A stretch of 64,000 bases of DNA. It comes from Thelonectria olida (Eukaryota; Ascomycota; Sordariomycetes; Hypocreales; Nectriaceae). The translations under genes and the position numbers were made by a program. The stretch lies in NCBI GenBank assembly GCA_020736575.1, contig JAGPYM010000006.1:2046001-2110000 (forward strand), in the 5' to 3' direction. This document shows positions 9,045-20,101 of the stretch, piece by piece. Every line of letters starts with the position of its first letter. The first letter of the stretch is position 1. Under the pieces are notes generated by a model. It saw only the letters and a list, made by a program, of their open reading frames with translations. It was not told the DNA's origin and searched no databases.

Positions 9045-9510
9045 GACAAGCGTCGCGAATGAATGACAATAGTTAGGCTCACGATGTAGGGACGAAGAGT
9101 AGCGAAGTAGACAAGAGTGGCATTCATTTGGACGTTTGAATATTTGGATAATTATGTACTTCGTCCGTATTGCTATAAAATAAAACCCTTCACGCTACGG
9201 AGCAGAGAGTGTCTGACAGGAGTTGTCCTACTCAACTTGGGATTTACTACTCCGTACGTTCTACGGATACGCCACTAACACACACTGCGAGTCCAGACTA
9301 TTGGCATCGTCCAGGCCGAGGCTCTATCGGGTATTCCACAGTAGCTTGTAATAAGGCGCGCTGGGTTGCCCCCCCTGTCTTGCCAGAGAGTGAGTTGGTT
9401 GCTGGGAAAGGTGCGAACAGGTTTCCTATTTCAGAACTCGCCGAGACAGCAGTCGTTGATTCTATTCGACATGCTAGAAGCCCAGAGAACGCACACCCTT
9501 CATTGTCCCC
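9045..9510. other. Intergenic, between the secreted candidate and the oxidase 3' end
   Basis: 466 bp. It holds a plus-oriented TATAAAATA near 9174 with no plus-strand gene after it, and an AT-rich stretch at 9130-9190. Nothing else is recognised. Confidence 0.4.
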
Positions 9511-11817
9511 TTAGTTCGCCAACGTCAGCCGTGAAAAGTCCAGCATCTCATACAATTCGGAACCCTTCTTTGCCTTGGCCCCAATCTCACTCAAGTGCTG
9601 CTCGCGGTGCACAATGCCGAAGAACGACTGCCACGCCGTAATGTCATTCTCCATATATGGCGGCAGGCCGACAAACGGGTTGTTCTTGTCCTTCTCGTCC
9701 GTCGAAGCGAGAATCTTCATTGCCTCAATGAAGATCTTGTTGTTGTGCACGTTCATTCCAAGCCAAGCATGGATCCCGTGGATAACGCTCTCCAAAGCGC
9801 CGACTACCCACGCGTGGTGAGGGCTCGCCGCCTCTCCGACGATGACGACGTCGCCCGACGGCTGGATGAGCTGCGGCCACATGGCCGAGAACTGCTGAGG
9901 CCGGAAAAAGGCGAAAGCACCAGCCGTGTTGGGATCCTCGTACCAGTCCCACGCGTGGTGCGTCTCGTACAGCGGAGTGATGAGTTTGAGCACCTCGTCG
10001 TACGGCATCTCGTCGCTGGCGTGCAGCTGCGCGAGGTTGCGAAGGAGAAGGTTCTTGAGGCGCTCTTCCTCCTTGAGTTTCTGCACCATATCAGGATTGT
10101 TGGAGATGAGTGATCCAATACGGTCCGCATCCTGCTGCCAAGTGTAAGAGCAGAGCAAGACAGCCGAGGTACCCTCCTTGTCGTAGATGTTGTACGAAGG
10201 GTACACGCATGTTCGCAGGGAGAGGTCCGAGTGGCCCAGGCCGCCCTTCTTGACGTTGTGCTTCTTCAAGTCGTGAATCCACCAAGCCCGCTTGAACTTG
10301 ATGGCACACTTGGATGACCCTCCGTAGCCCAGAGAGCGGATGGCTTGCTTGACGGGATAGCTCAACCCAGCCTTGCGAAGATCCATATCTCGCATGCATC
10401 CGAGCGTCGTAGTGTTGATGACAGCATCGTAGCTCTTCTTCGTGCCCTCCACTCCTAAGCTAGTCTTGTAGTCAACGTCGACATCCATCTGGCCATTAGC
10501 TCGGATAGCCGTCACGCGGGTGTTGTAGGTCGGCTTCTTGGCAATGTGCTCTTGCATCCTCTTAGCGAGCTGCTGGGCACCGCCGAGAATGCAGAACCAC
10601 TTGGTGGTCGCGTCATAGTCAAAGTCGAGGTTTTCCAGGACCGTCTCACTGTGAGCCTGGTCATACCAGTCGGTTCCTCTTCGACAACGTTAGCCAGGGC
10701 CGTGTCATCCATTGGCATTTTTCTTACCCGTTGAATGTTTCCATCCACTCGATAGTGTCGTAATTGTAGGGCGGCGGCCTGACCTTGCCTGCATCGCCGG
10801 CCTCGGTCGGAGCGTTGGGTGCGCTGGTGTAATGGTTAATATGGGTACGCAGCCTGCACCAACATCCAGAATTTATCTTACGTTCCAAGGAACTGACGAG
10901 TGCTGTACTTGTCGTATGTCATGAGGAGGTCCCAACCCGCGTTTCCAGGCTGCTTCAGCGCGTTTCGCACAGTCTCGATGTTGTCCTTCATGACGTTTGC
11001 AGGCCCAACCGAGAAGACGCTTAGACATAGTCAGTATCTCGCGGCAAAAGCTGGATACAGTAGAACATACTCATCGGGGATCGTCTTGTTAGCATTGATG
11101 AGGAAAGGATCTTTGTCCGGAGACTCCTCTTGCACAGTGGTATAATCAGTGGCCCAGACATTGATGTCGTTGTAGCACCAGGGCTCCTTTCCCTTCTTTA
11201 CTCCGCCGTTGTTCATGTAATACGGAATGAGAGATCCGTCCGGGGCATCTGGGTTAGCCTCGAAATCAACCTTTTTCATCCCCAACTTCTCAAACAGGTC
11301 AAAGGTTCTAGGTAGGTCAGTAATATATCAACGCAGTCTCAGAGTGGCGTGCTGACCGCTGCATCACCGGGTTGTGGGGGAATCTCATAGCACCCACGTC
11401 ATAGTAGTCGTGGGCTTCACGAGGGCCACCAAAGTCGTAAGTGAACAGGCGTCCTCCAACTCTGTCGGATCCGGCAGCCTCCAAGATCTCGTATTCAAAA
11501 GACAGAGGGACGCCTTTCTCGCCGAGTCTGGCGTTGAGGTGTTCGAGTACCTGGGCTGTGAAAAGACCAGCGGCGCCTGCACCAATAACGCCCATCTTGA
11601 CGGTTTGGGGCTCCAGGGAGCTCCATTCCGACTTCTTGGGGGGGTCCTTGACGAGCAAAGGGGGCGGGGGAAGCTCGTCCTTAGGAAGAGGAACGCCGCC
11701 CAAGTTGTCTCCCAACTCATCCCGATGACGATTGTATTCCCTCAAGGTGCCTCTGATGGCATGGTGGTAAGCCCATTGGGCCTTGAGGGGCTGCGATGTG
11801 TCCAACTTCAAAGACAT
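9511..11817 (-). CDS. L-amino-acid oxidase (FAD-dependent flavin amine oxidase family)
   Basis: Five exons on the minus strand: 11357-11817, 11071-11307, 10882-11019, 10728-10823 and 9511-10678, giving 699 residues. All four introns are 49-58 bp, and every phase closes. The FAD dinucleotide-binding motif GAGAAG is at residues 79-84, followed by the GG-R motif (GGRLFTYDF). The C-terminal FAD region reads SGDVVIVGEAASPHHAW. This layout fits fungal L-amino-acid oxidases, which convert L-amino acids to keto acids, ammonia and H2O2. No signal peptide and no SKL-type peroxisomal tail (it ends LTLAN) are seen, so it is probably cytosolic or exported by an unusual route. Substrate preference cannot be read. 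A long proline-rich N-terminal segment (residues 45-62) precedes the FAD fold. Confidence 0.88.
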
Positions 11818-12845
11818 AGGGTCGGTTCACAAGTTGCAGGCTAATGGAGGAAGTGATAGTAGTGAGTGCTATGGCTCGAGATGCTCAGGAGCTTGATAGA
11901 TGTGGAGCAAAATGAGCCGACACTCGCTCATACTTATAGTCGAGCATATCCTTTCAGCTGCAGTACTTACTCTAACCCTTTTCTTCCATCGGCTCATCGG
12001 CTCAGGGAGCTTCTCAACGGTCCAGCTGGTTGCCCATCCACCTCCATCACTCGTTGGGCCGAGATCCAGGCGGTAAGACCCAGGCGGGGCGGCGCGGAGT
12101 CAGTTGGCCGTTTCCTCGACAAGATGGACGAATAGACTTGATATCACGTTGCGGTCTGCGGTGATGGGCAGTCATTGTGAAGGCGATACGCGGGGTCGAA
12201 GCATCTCGGCCATGCATGTCTGAGATGGACGAAGTTAAGGGGAGCAACGCCGGCGCTAGCAGCTGCACCTAGGTATTTCCAGCTAGTATTCAAGCATTCC
12301 AGCCAGCCATGTTTTCATGCTTTTAAGCGTTTTGGGGCGTCAAGAAGCCGATCGCAGTATGAGTTGTCAGGCCACTTGATGGAGAGCTTACATTGGGGGC
12401 CTCAAAATTGGTCGAATCCCATGATCGAACACCCCCAACTATTATAGCACGGCATTCCTCGACTTCTGTCGCAGCGGCACAGTTTGCGGGGAAGAATGGA
12501 AAGAAGGGTGCCATGCGTCCGACGAAGAATGTTTACATATAGTCAGGAATGCTGGGGTAGCTAACTGGGTAGGTAGTTGGGGTTCGTCTTGGGCTTGCGG
12601 GCCCCTCTAGTGAGTCCTCGACGATAGGTCCTACATATAAACACATGTCCACCTACACACAACATATGTACTTCGATAGGGTCAACCTGCAGGATTTCCA
12701 TTCCGAGAACTGTGGCAGAAACGTTGCGGGACGGCGCGGGGTGGGTAAACTATCTTACCCAGCGAGGAAGGCCGAAGGAAGCCGGTCGGGGTAGGTTTCC
12801 TCATCAGAGACACTTTCACAGCTTCAAATCATCAACACTTGGGTA
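11818..12845. other. Intergenic: oxidase promoter and left flank of the transposon
   Basis: 1.0 kb with no supported gene. The oxidase leader and TATA element are in the first 120 bp. The rest, up to the TA at 12844-12845, shows only short open frames of no recognisable family. Confidence 0.45.
11931..11938 (-). promoter_or_regulatory. TATA-like element of the L-amino-acid oxidase gene
   Basis: The minus strand reads TATAAGTA, 114 bp before the ATG at 11817. Confidence 0.4.
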
Positions 12846-12894
12846 ACGTACATGATAAGCGAGTCGGAAATACAAGCGAGTCGGAAAAAAATCC
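12846..12894 (+). repeat. Left terminal inverted repeat with doubled inner motif
   Basis: 49-bp TIR. It contains two direct copies of the 12-mer AAGCGAGTCGGA, spaced about 18 bp apart, as expected for two transposase binding sites. Confidence 0.93.
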
Positions 12895-12951
12895 TCACCC
12901 TCCAGATAGAATTCTAGATAAAATCAAAATAAAGCCTTAAATCAATTGAAA

Positions 12952-14607
12952 CTAATCGCTATTCTCTTCTCCAGATATTTCAACAACAATCTGACATGTT
13001 CTTGAGTTATGACCAGCCTTACTACATATTCCACACCGCCTTTCCCTCGCCGCCCCCGACCTTCCCCGATCACCACTTCTCGATAATTCCGCCCTCACCT
13101 GCGCATCAACGTCTTTCTGATTAATCTCATCCTTCCCCTCACCTACAGTCATCTTCCCTCCATTTCGCAGCCGGGTTCTTTTCGCTCTGCGCCGCTTGCT
13201 AAGGGTCTCATTTGACTGTCGAAGGTCCTGGACCTCAGACTCTAATAAGCTCATCTTATGCATTATTGCCTTTGTTCCCTTAGTCAATGACTTCAGGGCC
13301 TCAAGAATAGACGCAGGTGAGCTACTCTGATGCCTTTTGATTCGTCTTTCGAGGTATTCAGACTGTGAGCTAGCCTCAAGCACTGTCTTTGGTGTCTTAG
13401 AAACCCAAGGGTCGGGGAGGCCGACCTCCTCTCTAATCGGTGTTGGAGTCCGTAGCTGCACGTCAAGCTTCGATATGACATTTTCTGGGTTCAAGGGAAC
13501 AAGTCCCGCCCCTCGAAAACCTCCCTCAATATTACTCCTTGTCATCGCGGCTTCGTGGGCGGCACAAAAGGCCGGGAAGAAGTCGGTCTTGGAAACATGG
13601 GTTATCGAGCACCTGATCAGATGCTCGATTTCTCGACCATATGCCTTTTTGAGCGGACCAAAGCACCCGACGTCAAGAGGCTGGAGTAGATGAGACGAAT
13701 GAGCCGGCATACACAGCGTGATGATGTGGTTGCCTTCGCAATATTTCTCAAAGTCGACCGAGTGGTGGCTGTCATGCCCATCGAGGATCAGAAGACGATA
13801 GCGACCGGTTGATCGGGCCTTGGTGTGTTGATCGAAGTGTTTGAGCCACTCAAGACCTGTATCATTGTCGGTCCAGCCATTATGAGTCGTCGCAATAGCC
13901 CAATCGTCCGGGAGGTTGCTTTCTTGGTACCAATTAGCGAGGTGATATTGGCCCGCAACCACGATGAACGGCGCGATCACCCAGCCTTCGGCATTGATCG
14001 CCTGAATGGCCGTAACCCATTCCCGGTTTCCAGGCTGCACTGATTTCGCCTTTCCACGTCTTTCTGCGCCCGTGACAACCATTCCGCTTGCAATGATGCC
14101 CATCATAAAGCCAGTCTCGTCAAAGTTGTAGATGTCAGCTAGGTTGATACCGTATTTCGCGATTGTGTTCTCCACGAGCCTGAACCAATGGCGAATAATG
14201 GCCGGATCTTCGCATTTAGCCCTCTGATAATCGTATCTACGATTAAAACGCGTCTTTAGGTCTGGTTGTCGCCTGACGAAGTTGGAAGCCCAGCGCTTGC
14301 CGACGGGTGACGCGTCGCGGTCGGCGAGCAGTCGGTTGGCCATTTCTTCCACACCACGAAGCCGAGGGGGAAACCCTCGAGAGTCTAGGTCGATAATATA
14401 TTCAATAATGATCTGTTCCTCTAGATCGGATAGTTTGCGTGAATTCGGGATAATATCGCCTCGAGAAGGTTTGCCATAATATCGATCATAGAGGGTGCTA
14501 GGCGGGACTTTATATATCCTTGCAGCGGGATAGATGCGTAATTTTGGGTCGTTTCGAAGAGCCTGAAGGGCGAGGATAATATTTTTCTCTTTGCTTAACT
14601 GTGGCAT
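12952..14607 (-). CDS. Pogo/Fot1-type transposase with C-terminal zinc knuckle
   Basis: Single exon, 551 residues, intact. It has an N-terminal psq-type helix-turn-helix (about 1-50, ending VPPSTLYDRYYGKP), then a CENP-B/Tc5-type DNA-binding domain (about 55-125), then a DDE_1 catalytic core. The core has D163 (YNFDETGF), D276 (LILDGHDSH) and D312 (LLQPLDVGCF). The last two are separated by 35 residues, the DD35D pattern of Fot1-like elements. A basic coiled stretch follows (KRRRAKRTRLR). The C-terminus has a CX2CX4HX4C zinc knuckle (CGICSKAGHNSRTC), an accessory nucleic-acid-binding motif seen in some fungal pogo elements. All catalytic residues are present, so the protein could be functional. 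Confidence 0.95.
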   Translation of the reverse strand: MPQLSKEKNIILALQALRNDPKLRIYPAARIYKVPPSTLYDRYYGKPSRGDIIPNSRKLSDLEEQIIIEYIIDLDSRGFPPRLRGVEEMANRLLADRDASPVGKRWASNFVRRQPDLKTRFNRRYDYQRAKCEDPAIIRHWFRLVENTIAKYGINLADIYNFDETGFMMGIIASGMVVTGAERRGKAKSVQPGNREWVTAIQAINAEGWVIAPFIVVAGQYHLANWYQESNLPDDWAIATTHNGWTDNDTGLEWLKHFDQHTKARSTGRYRLLILDGHDSHHSVDFEKYCEGNHIITLCMPAHSSHLLQPLDVGCFGPLKKAYGREIEHLIRCSITHVSKTDFFPAFCAAHEAAMTRSNIEGGFRGAGLVPLNPENVISKLDVQLRTPTPIREEVGLPDPWVSKTPKTVLEASSQSEYLERRIKRHQSSSPASILEALKSLTKGTKAIMHKMSLLESEVQDLRQSNETLSKRRRAKRTRLRNGGKMTVGEGKDEINQKDVDAQVRAELSRSGDRGRSGAARERRCGICSKAGHNSRTCQIVVEISGEENSD

Positions 14608-14656
14608 ACTTGGTGGTTGAGAAATAATTGATTAAAGGAAAATGAAGGTGGTTGGG

Positions 14657-14705
14657 GGATTTTTTTCCGACTCGCTTGTATTTCCGACTCGCTTATCATG
14701 TACGT
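14657..14705 (-). repeat. Right terminal inverted repeat
   Basis: 49 bp, the exact reverse complement of the left end, with the same doubled inner motif. It is followed by TA at 14706-14707. Confidence 0.93.
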
Positions 14706-15604
14706 TACTTCGTATCTGCACACTTCGATAAGCTGGTGACAGCACCCTCACCTTCCCTCCAACTGACTGTGTACTTAGGTCCTGTGGTTTGCTGACGTAC
14801 TCTCAGCTAACAACATTCCCCTGATCGCCATAACATTGCCCACTTCTAGATTTATTGCCAATAATCCACTCCTGAAATGTCAGATCAAACGCGCAAGTCC
14901 GTAAGACGTGGAAGCATGGATGCTCAAGTAACCTGGGAGCGTTGAAACAAAAAAGAAAAGAAAAGAAAAAAGAAAAACAAGAAGCCAAGGAATTCAAAAT
15001 ACCTCCCAAGTCTACCTCCCCAGTTTTATAACGAAGGGGCCACATAGGTTGAGCAGGGAAAGGTGAGAGTGGTCTTCAGAAGGTCACCTACACAACTGCC
15101 AATGGCTGTATCCCTGGGGAAGACGTGAGTGTCCTGCAAACAAAGCGACATTGTTGCCTGCGCGACATCGCGTTCATGCTCCTCCGAAAGGTCTGCTGTC
15201 TCTTGTGGTTTGCTCTTGTGTTTGTTTTGCACTTCAAAGCTAGCCGGGGCGGGAAAATGGGCGTGATGGATGATACCACAGGGTGCCGTTGTCCTTGGTG
15301 TCAGAATGCGGGGAAATTCATAGCTCGCTGTGAAGAGCGAGGCTGTCTTCCTCCACTCTAGATGATCTATAGCCAATAATCAACCTTACTATATGCTTGA
15401 CGCTATAACGTGAGAATGCCTGGGCTGAACAGGTGTTGGCCGTCGGCGGTCACGCTCCCTTCTCTTGCCAGCAAATCCAGTAATCGCAATTGAATCTTCA
15501 TCTCTTGACATCCAACCAAAGACGACGCATCAAGTCAAGCATTTTCGTCCATTATTGCTCTGCTTGACAGTCTCGACAGAAGCAGTCAGAGCTTAGGGAT
15601 TGAG
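14706..15604. other. Intergenic between transposon and NLR-like pseudogene
   Basis: 0.9 kb. A purine-rich AAAAGAAAAG tract lies at about 14948-14983. Open frames on both strands at 15026-15376 have no recognised family. The 5' end of the broken NTPase gene probably lies near 15600. Confidence 0.4.
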
Positions 15605-17049
15605 ATGCGTACCAGCTTCGACGATCTTCGAAGTTCCATTCTTTTGAAGGAAAGAAAGTCTACTGACGAGGAAACATCATGGTTGTTAGACAGTTGGCGG
15701 AAGAAAGCAGAAGAGTTACGGCACACCAAGATCTTCTCCGCAGTTTACTATTCCCAGAGATCAAGCAGAGGTACTTGGAAATCAAAGATGCACACAGAGA
15801 GGCCTTCAAGCGGACTTTCAACAGGTCGCGATCAACATTCCCGGACTGGCTTGAGGTCGGGAGCGGGATCTACTGGGTTAGTAGGCTATCTGGTAGCGGA
15901 AAGTCGACGCTGATGAAATATGTATTCGACCATGGAAGAACGACTGGCTTGCTCAATAAGTGGGCGAAGGGGACGAAGTTGGTCATGGGAAGCTTTTTCT
16001 TCTGGAACCAGGGACGATGATGCAGAAGTCCCAATTCGGCCTGTTTCAGAGCCTCCTCTTCCAGATTCTTAGGAGCGATGATGCTCTTGCTTCAGAGCTT
16101 TGCCTGGGTCGAGACAACATGGAGCCATGGACGTTCTAAGAATTATCCGGGGTCTTCCGTCGCATCCCCAAACTGACCAACATTGGATCAAGATTTTGCT
16201 TCTTCATTGATGGTTTGGACGAGTATGACGGCGAGGAAGAAGACATATTATCCACGATAGAGCGGCTCCCAGAGTGTCCTTCCATCGGGATCTGCGCGTC
16301 TAGTAGACCGTGGAACACATTTTGCAAGGCCTTCCAGAGTTCCAAAAATCGACTTGCGGTGGATGATCTTACGAAAGTCGATATCAAGAACTGCATCAAA
16401 TCAGAACTGGAGGAATGCGGAGAAGTTTTCGCCAGGGACCAGAAATGCGAGTACATTATCGAAGAAGTGTCTCGAACGGCACACGGAGTCTCTCTGTGGG
16501 TGTACCTGGTGGTGAGAGGTCTCAAGAAAGGCCTTAGATCCGAGGAGTCTTTCAAGCACTTGTCCAAGAGAGTCGATGAGCTACCACCAGACATAAACGA
16601 GCATTTCAGAATCATTTTCGACAGGATCGACCTAATCTACCGCGAAGAGACGGCGCGCCTTTTCTTGATCCAGCTTTATTGGTCCCGCTGCGCGACTTTG
16701 CTTCCGTTACCCGCTCTGGCCTACCACGGTCTGGAATCAGAGATGGGTGGTCCTGATTACGCTCTGAAACAGGAGATCAAGACTGTCTCCAATGACGTGG
16801 AACGCGGAACTGCTTTGAGCGCAACGAAAAGTGAACAGGAAATCGGCGTCACGAGAATCAACGACAGAGGCCGGGATCACTGAGCCCTTCCCACCAACCA
16901 TCAAACATCCCAGTCAGCTCATGTTGAACTTGCATCATGTTTCGGCTCAATTCTTCTACTTTGCGAGCCAGAAGGAAGCTGACATTGATGTCAAACCGAT
17001 CGACGAGTCAACGAGAACGATGGTGTCCCTGCACGGCGAGATGTCGTGA
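15605..17049 (+). pseudogene. Broken NACHT/NLR-like NTPase gene
   Basis: Three frames read in turn give one continuous protein of the fungal NACHT family. The parts are an N-terminal helical segment, then KQRYLEIKDAHREAF. Next is a P-loop in RLSGSGKSTLMKYVFDH at about 15885-15935, then a Walker B-like FCFFIDGLDEYDG at about 16192-16230 and CASSRPW at about 16291-16311, the sensor-1 position. Breaks are a frameshift near 15680, a one-base loss near 16013 (after FFFWNQG) and an in-frame TAA near 16137 (after MEPWTF). The region after 16800 loses frame again, so C-terminal repeats are missing or decayed. Intact relatives act in non-self recognition and programmed cell death. No intron explains the breaks. 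Confidence 0.8.
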
Positions 17050-17664
17050 TTCATGACGACTCCGTGATCCACGACAGTCCTAGGGGCGGAGCAGTTGGCT
17101 TTCTGCGGTCGCACACATATTCTTCTACCAGCATTCATAGGATTTGGAGCTTAGACATGATGTCGGAAAAGTAAATAGGCAGGCCCAACCAGGTAGCCCA
17201 AGTGCGCTTGGGTTTTGTCTGCGAGAGTTATTTGGTATTGAATGATGTGTTGGTGCTACTAATGCATACACAGGTCGGTGGTATATCACACAGACACTGT
17301 ACACCTTATTAAGTTATCTGGTAACCTGGTGAGGTGCATAGCTGCCAATAGGTAAAGAAGTGGCAGGAGAAAAGCGATCAATTGATCTCTCGTTCAAATA
17401 CAAGAAACCAATCGGCGGCAAGCATCATCCAATCCATGGCAAACGCGATGGACAAAGGAAAATATAGATGTCATGTTCAGGTCTAATCGAGTTTTGTCAT
17501 CCCACCCCACCTGCCAAGGTGAGGACGGTGAGTCGAGAGTACGAACACCCCCCCACTCCGAACCTCGTCCAAGGCCTATCCCAACCGAGGCCTCCATCAA
17601 CCACCTTCGCAATTTCACCTCATCTTCTTCACCTACAGTCGCGCCCGCCCGCCCGCCCGTCATC
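17050..17664. other. Intergenic: pseudogene tail and promoter of the proline-rich gene
   Basis: 0.6 kb. The first 100 bp may be residual pseudogene sequence. The last 150 bp are C-rich and pyrimidine-rich (CCCGCCCGCCCGCCCGTC just before the ATG at 17665), a typical leader. The accessory-to-conserved boundary falls here. Confidence 0.4.
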
Positions 17665-18965
17665 ATGTCCGGCAAGGCCAAAGAGTTCATGAAGAAGGGA
17701 TGGCATCCCGAAAAGCCCGGCACCACCATCAAGGGCCAAGTCGTAAGCCAACCCAATCCTTGCACATGAGCCTGAAAGAACCCCGTGGCTAAGAATGCGC
17801 CATCTGTCAGAATGGCCTCTTGGGTCGAGGAAAAAAGAATGACGACTCGTCCAACCACGAAGCCCGCCCTCTCTCGTCACTCCGTGACCCGGCCTCCTTT
17901 GCGCCCCCTCCAAAGCGAACCAGCTCTGGCCTTGCTCCGGCTCCCCCGCCCACGTCCACTCCTCGAAAGGTCATTACCGCGCCCTCGAAATATCAAGACC
18001 CCCGAGCAGCTCCCGTCACGCCACCTGAATCCCAGAAGCAATTACAAGATGATTACCACCTGCAGTATCAACAACAACGGGAAGTCGTCGAGGAGGAGGC
18101 TCCCCCACCCCCGCAACCATACAAGGTCGACACCACCAACCTTGCGACCAACCACCTACCGCCTCCGCCTGGACGACGGGACGGTGCTGATGGAAGAGGA
18201 CCGCCTCCGCTACCTCCTCCGTCATATCAGTCTGCTGTTGCAGGAACAAAACCCGGGCCACCCAGCTTACCACCACGGCTACCACCAAGGACAAACTCGG
18301 GAAGCTCGGCGGGTTCCTCAGCCAGCGGTATCCTCAACCAAGGTGCCATCAATCGTCTAGGCGCCGCAGGCGTATCGGTCCCTGGCTTGGGTATTGGTCG
18401 CTCCAGCCCTGCCAATGCGAGCTCATCCAGTCTTCCGCCGCCTCCTCCCCGACCCAATGCCGCATCGCCCTCACACATGAACGAGCTTCAGAACCGCTTC
18501 TCCAAACTTAATGCATCCCCGTCCAGCACACCCCCTCCGAGCGAAGGCACAACGTGGGCTCAGAAACAGTCAGCTCTCAAGACAGCCTCAGCCTTCCACA
18601 AGGACCCTTCCTCCGTGTCGTTCTCTGATGCCAAAGCAGCCGCAAGCACTGCCAATAACTTTCGTCAACGGCACGGTGATCAAGTAGCCGCTGGCTACCA
18701 AAAAGCCCAAAGCCTGGACCAAAAGTATGGGCTGAGAGACAAGGTAGGGAGCTACGCGGCAGCTCAAAATAGTCAGGATCAGGCCCAGGGGAACGTCGTT
18801 GCATCATCTTCCGTGCCAGGACTAGCTGGGAAGAAAAAACCGCCGCCGCCCCCTCCTCCAAAGAAGAGAGCTTTTGGAAATACTACAGCTCCAGCTCCAG
18901 CTCCAACTGATGATGATGAGGACGCCCCGCCGCCAATCCCCATGTCAACGAGGCCTCAGTTTTAA
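17665..18965 (+). CDS. Proline-rich actin-patch-type protein, Aim3-like
   Basis: Exons 17665-17742 and 17811-18965 give 410 residues. The first 26 codons (SGKAKEFMKKGWHPEKPGTT) join through a 68-bp intron (GTAAGC...CTGTCAG) to NGLLGRGKK. The body is disordered and full of polyproline SH3-binding stretches (PPLPPPSYQSA, SLPPPPPRP, KKKPPPPPPPKKRAF). Two more ordered parts are MNELQNRFSKLN and an Ala-rich helical segment (about residues 270-320). Ascomycete proteins with this start and polyproline tail are usually annotated as Aim3-like, linked to cortical actin patches through SH3 partners. That naming rests on my memory of the family. The gene itself is secure. Confidence 0.8.
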
Positions 18966-19272
18966 GAAGGATACTATCCCGATTCAGAAGAGAATGGCGG
19001 CTAAGTCTGTCGCAAACGCGGTTTCGCATCGGCTTGATTGGGTGGCCTCATTTGATCACTTTGCGCAAAATTAAGAACACTGTGGGGGTTACCAGGACGT
19101 TTTCACCATTATCATGCTTAAACAAACTCGATTGGATCCACCGGCTTTTGTATTTCATTCATCGAGGATATCACGGAAATTCGCATTCCAAAGTGATCAT
19201 TATGCTCGTGGTGTCTCTCAGATGACTCGTAAATCATTCTGGGCTCATACCCTAAAACAAACTTCATCCACT
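18966..19272. other. Short convergent intergenic gap
   Basis: 307 bp between two convergent genes (Aim3-like and TCTP). Nothing is seen beyond presumed 3' untranslated sequence. Confidence 0.5.
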
Positions 19273-20101
19273 TTAGACCTTCGTCTCGACAAGACCATGC
19301 TTGAAGTAGGTAACATAGGGGGTGACACCATCCTCGCGGTAGTTGAGGAGGACGAGCCTGTCCAAAGGGTCAGTATAAACCATAGAAGGTAAAGAGAGAT
19401 CTGAGAAGACACGTACATTCCATTGCCCTCGTCCATTGATTCACCGATGAGGAACTCGTAGTCCTTGATGTTCGCTCGGACCTTCTCCAAGACTTCCTTG
19501 CAAGCCTTGGCGAAAGCGGCCTTCTCCTCAGCGGAAGCACCGTTCTCGTCAAGCTTGGCCTTGACCTTCTTGTAGTACCCTACACTTAAGTGTCAGCCAG
19601 ACCCCATGGTTATATGTATTATGTCGGATGGTCTCGAATTCACGTACTTCCGAGGTGCTCCTTGTAGGCCTTCTTGTCGAGAGGGGGCTGCTCCTGGAGC
19701 TGGAAGGAGTAGATGATATCGTTCTCCTTCTTGGCGGTATCCTCGAGACCCTCCTCGGCCTCCTCGGCAGAGGCGTTGGCACCAATGTCTATTCGAGTAT
19801 CATGTTAGGCTGCTAGTTGTAATAATTGGAGTGGAGTCGACAAGAGGGAATACTAACCAACATCGACGGCACCGATGGTGATCATGGTGCAGTCGACCTC
19901 AATCACGGAGCCATCGTGGACCTCCTTGATATTGTAGGAGTCGCTGATGAGCTCGTCGCCGGAGAGGATATCCTATGAAAACGGGTCAGCCATCAGACCA
20001 GGCAGGAGGAGCAAAAATGGTAAGATAGAGTCGAGCGGGGAGGCTAAAACGAAGCTGAATTGTCCAAGCCACGGGCGACGTCGTACCTTGTAAATAAGCA
20101 T
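19273..20101 (-). CDS. TMA19: Translationally controlled tumour protein homologue (TCTP/Tma19)
   Basis: Five exons on the minus strand: 20087-20101, 19858-19972, 19648-19788, 19417-19579 and 19273-19357, giving exactly 172 residues, the family length. The start [17 protein letters not shown], the acidic variable loop ([12 protein letters not shown]), the helical hairpin (YKKVKAKL to [14 protein letters not shown]) and the end ([17 protein letters not shown]) are all typical. TCTP is an abundant cytosolic protein that binds ribosomes and translation factors, and is linked to growth and stress responses. The first exon is only 15 nt, followed by a 114-bp intron; the others are 59-69 bp. High intron density is usual for highly expressed fungal genes. 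Confidence 0.97.

Larger units (their letters stand above)
12846..14705 (-). mobile_element. Complete pogo/Fot1-type (Tc1-mariner superfamily) DNA transposon
   Basis: The 1,860-bp element is bounded by terminal inverted repeats at 12846-12894 and 14657-14705 that I read as identical over all 49 bp. It is flanked on both sides by TA (12844-12845 and 14706-14707), the target-site duplication of this superfamily. Its only gene is an intact transposase on the minus strand. The ends start ACGTACATGATAAGCG. Identical ends, an intact frame and a clean duplication indicate a recent, possibly active insertion. Confidence 0.95.
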
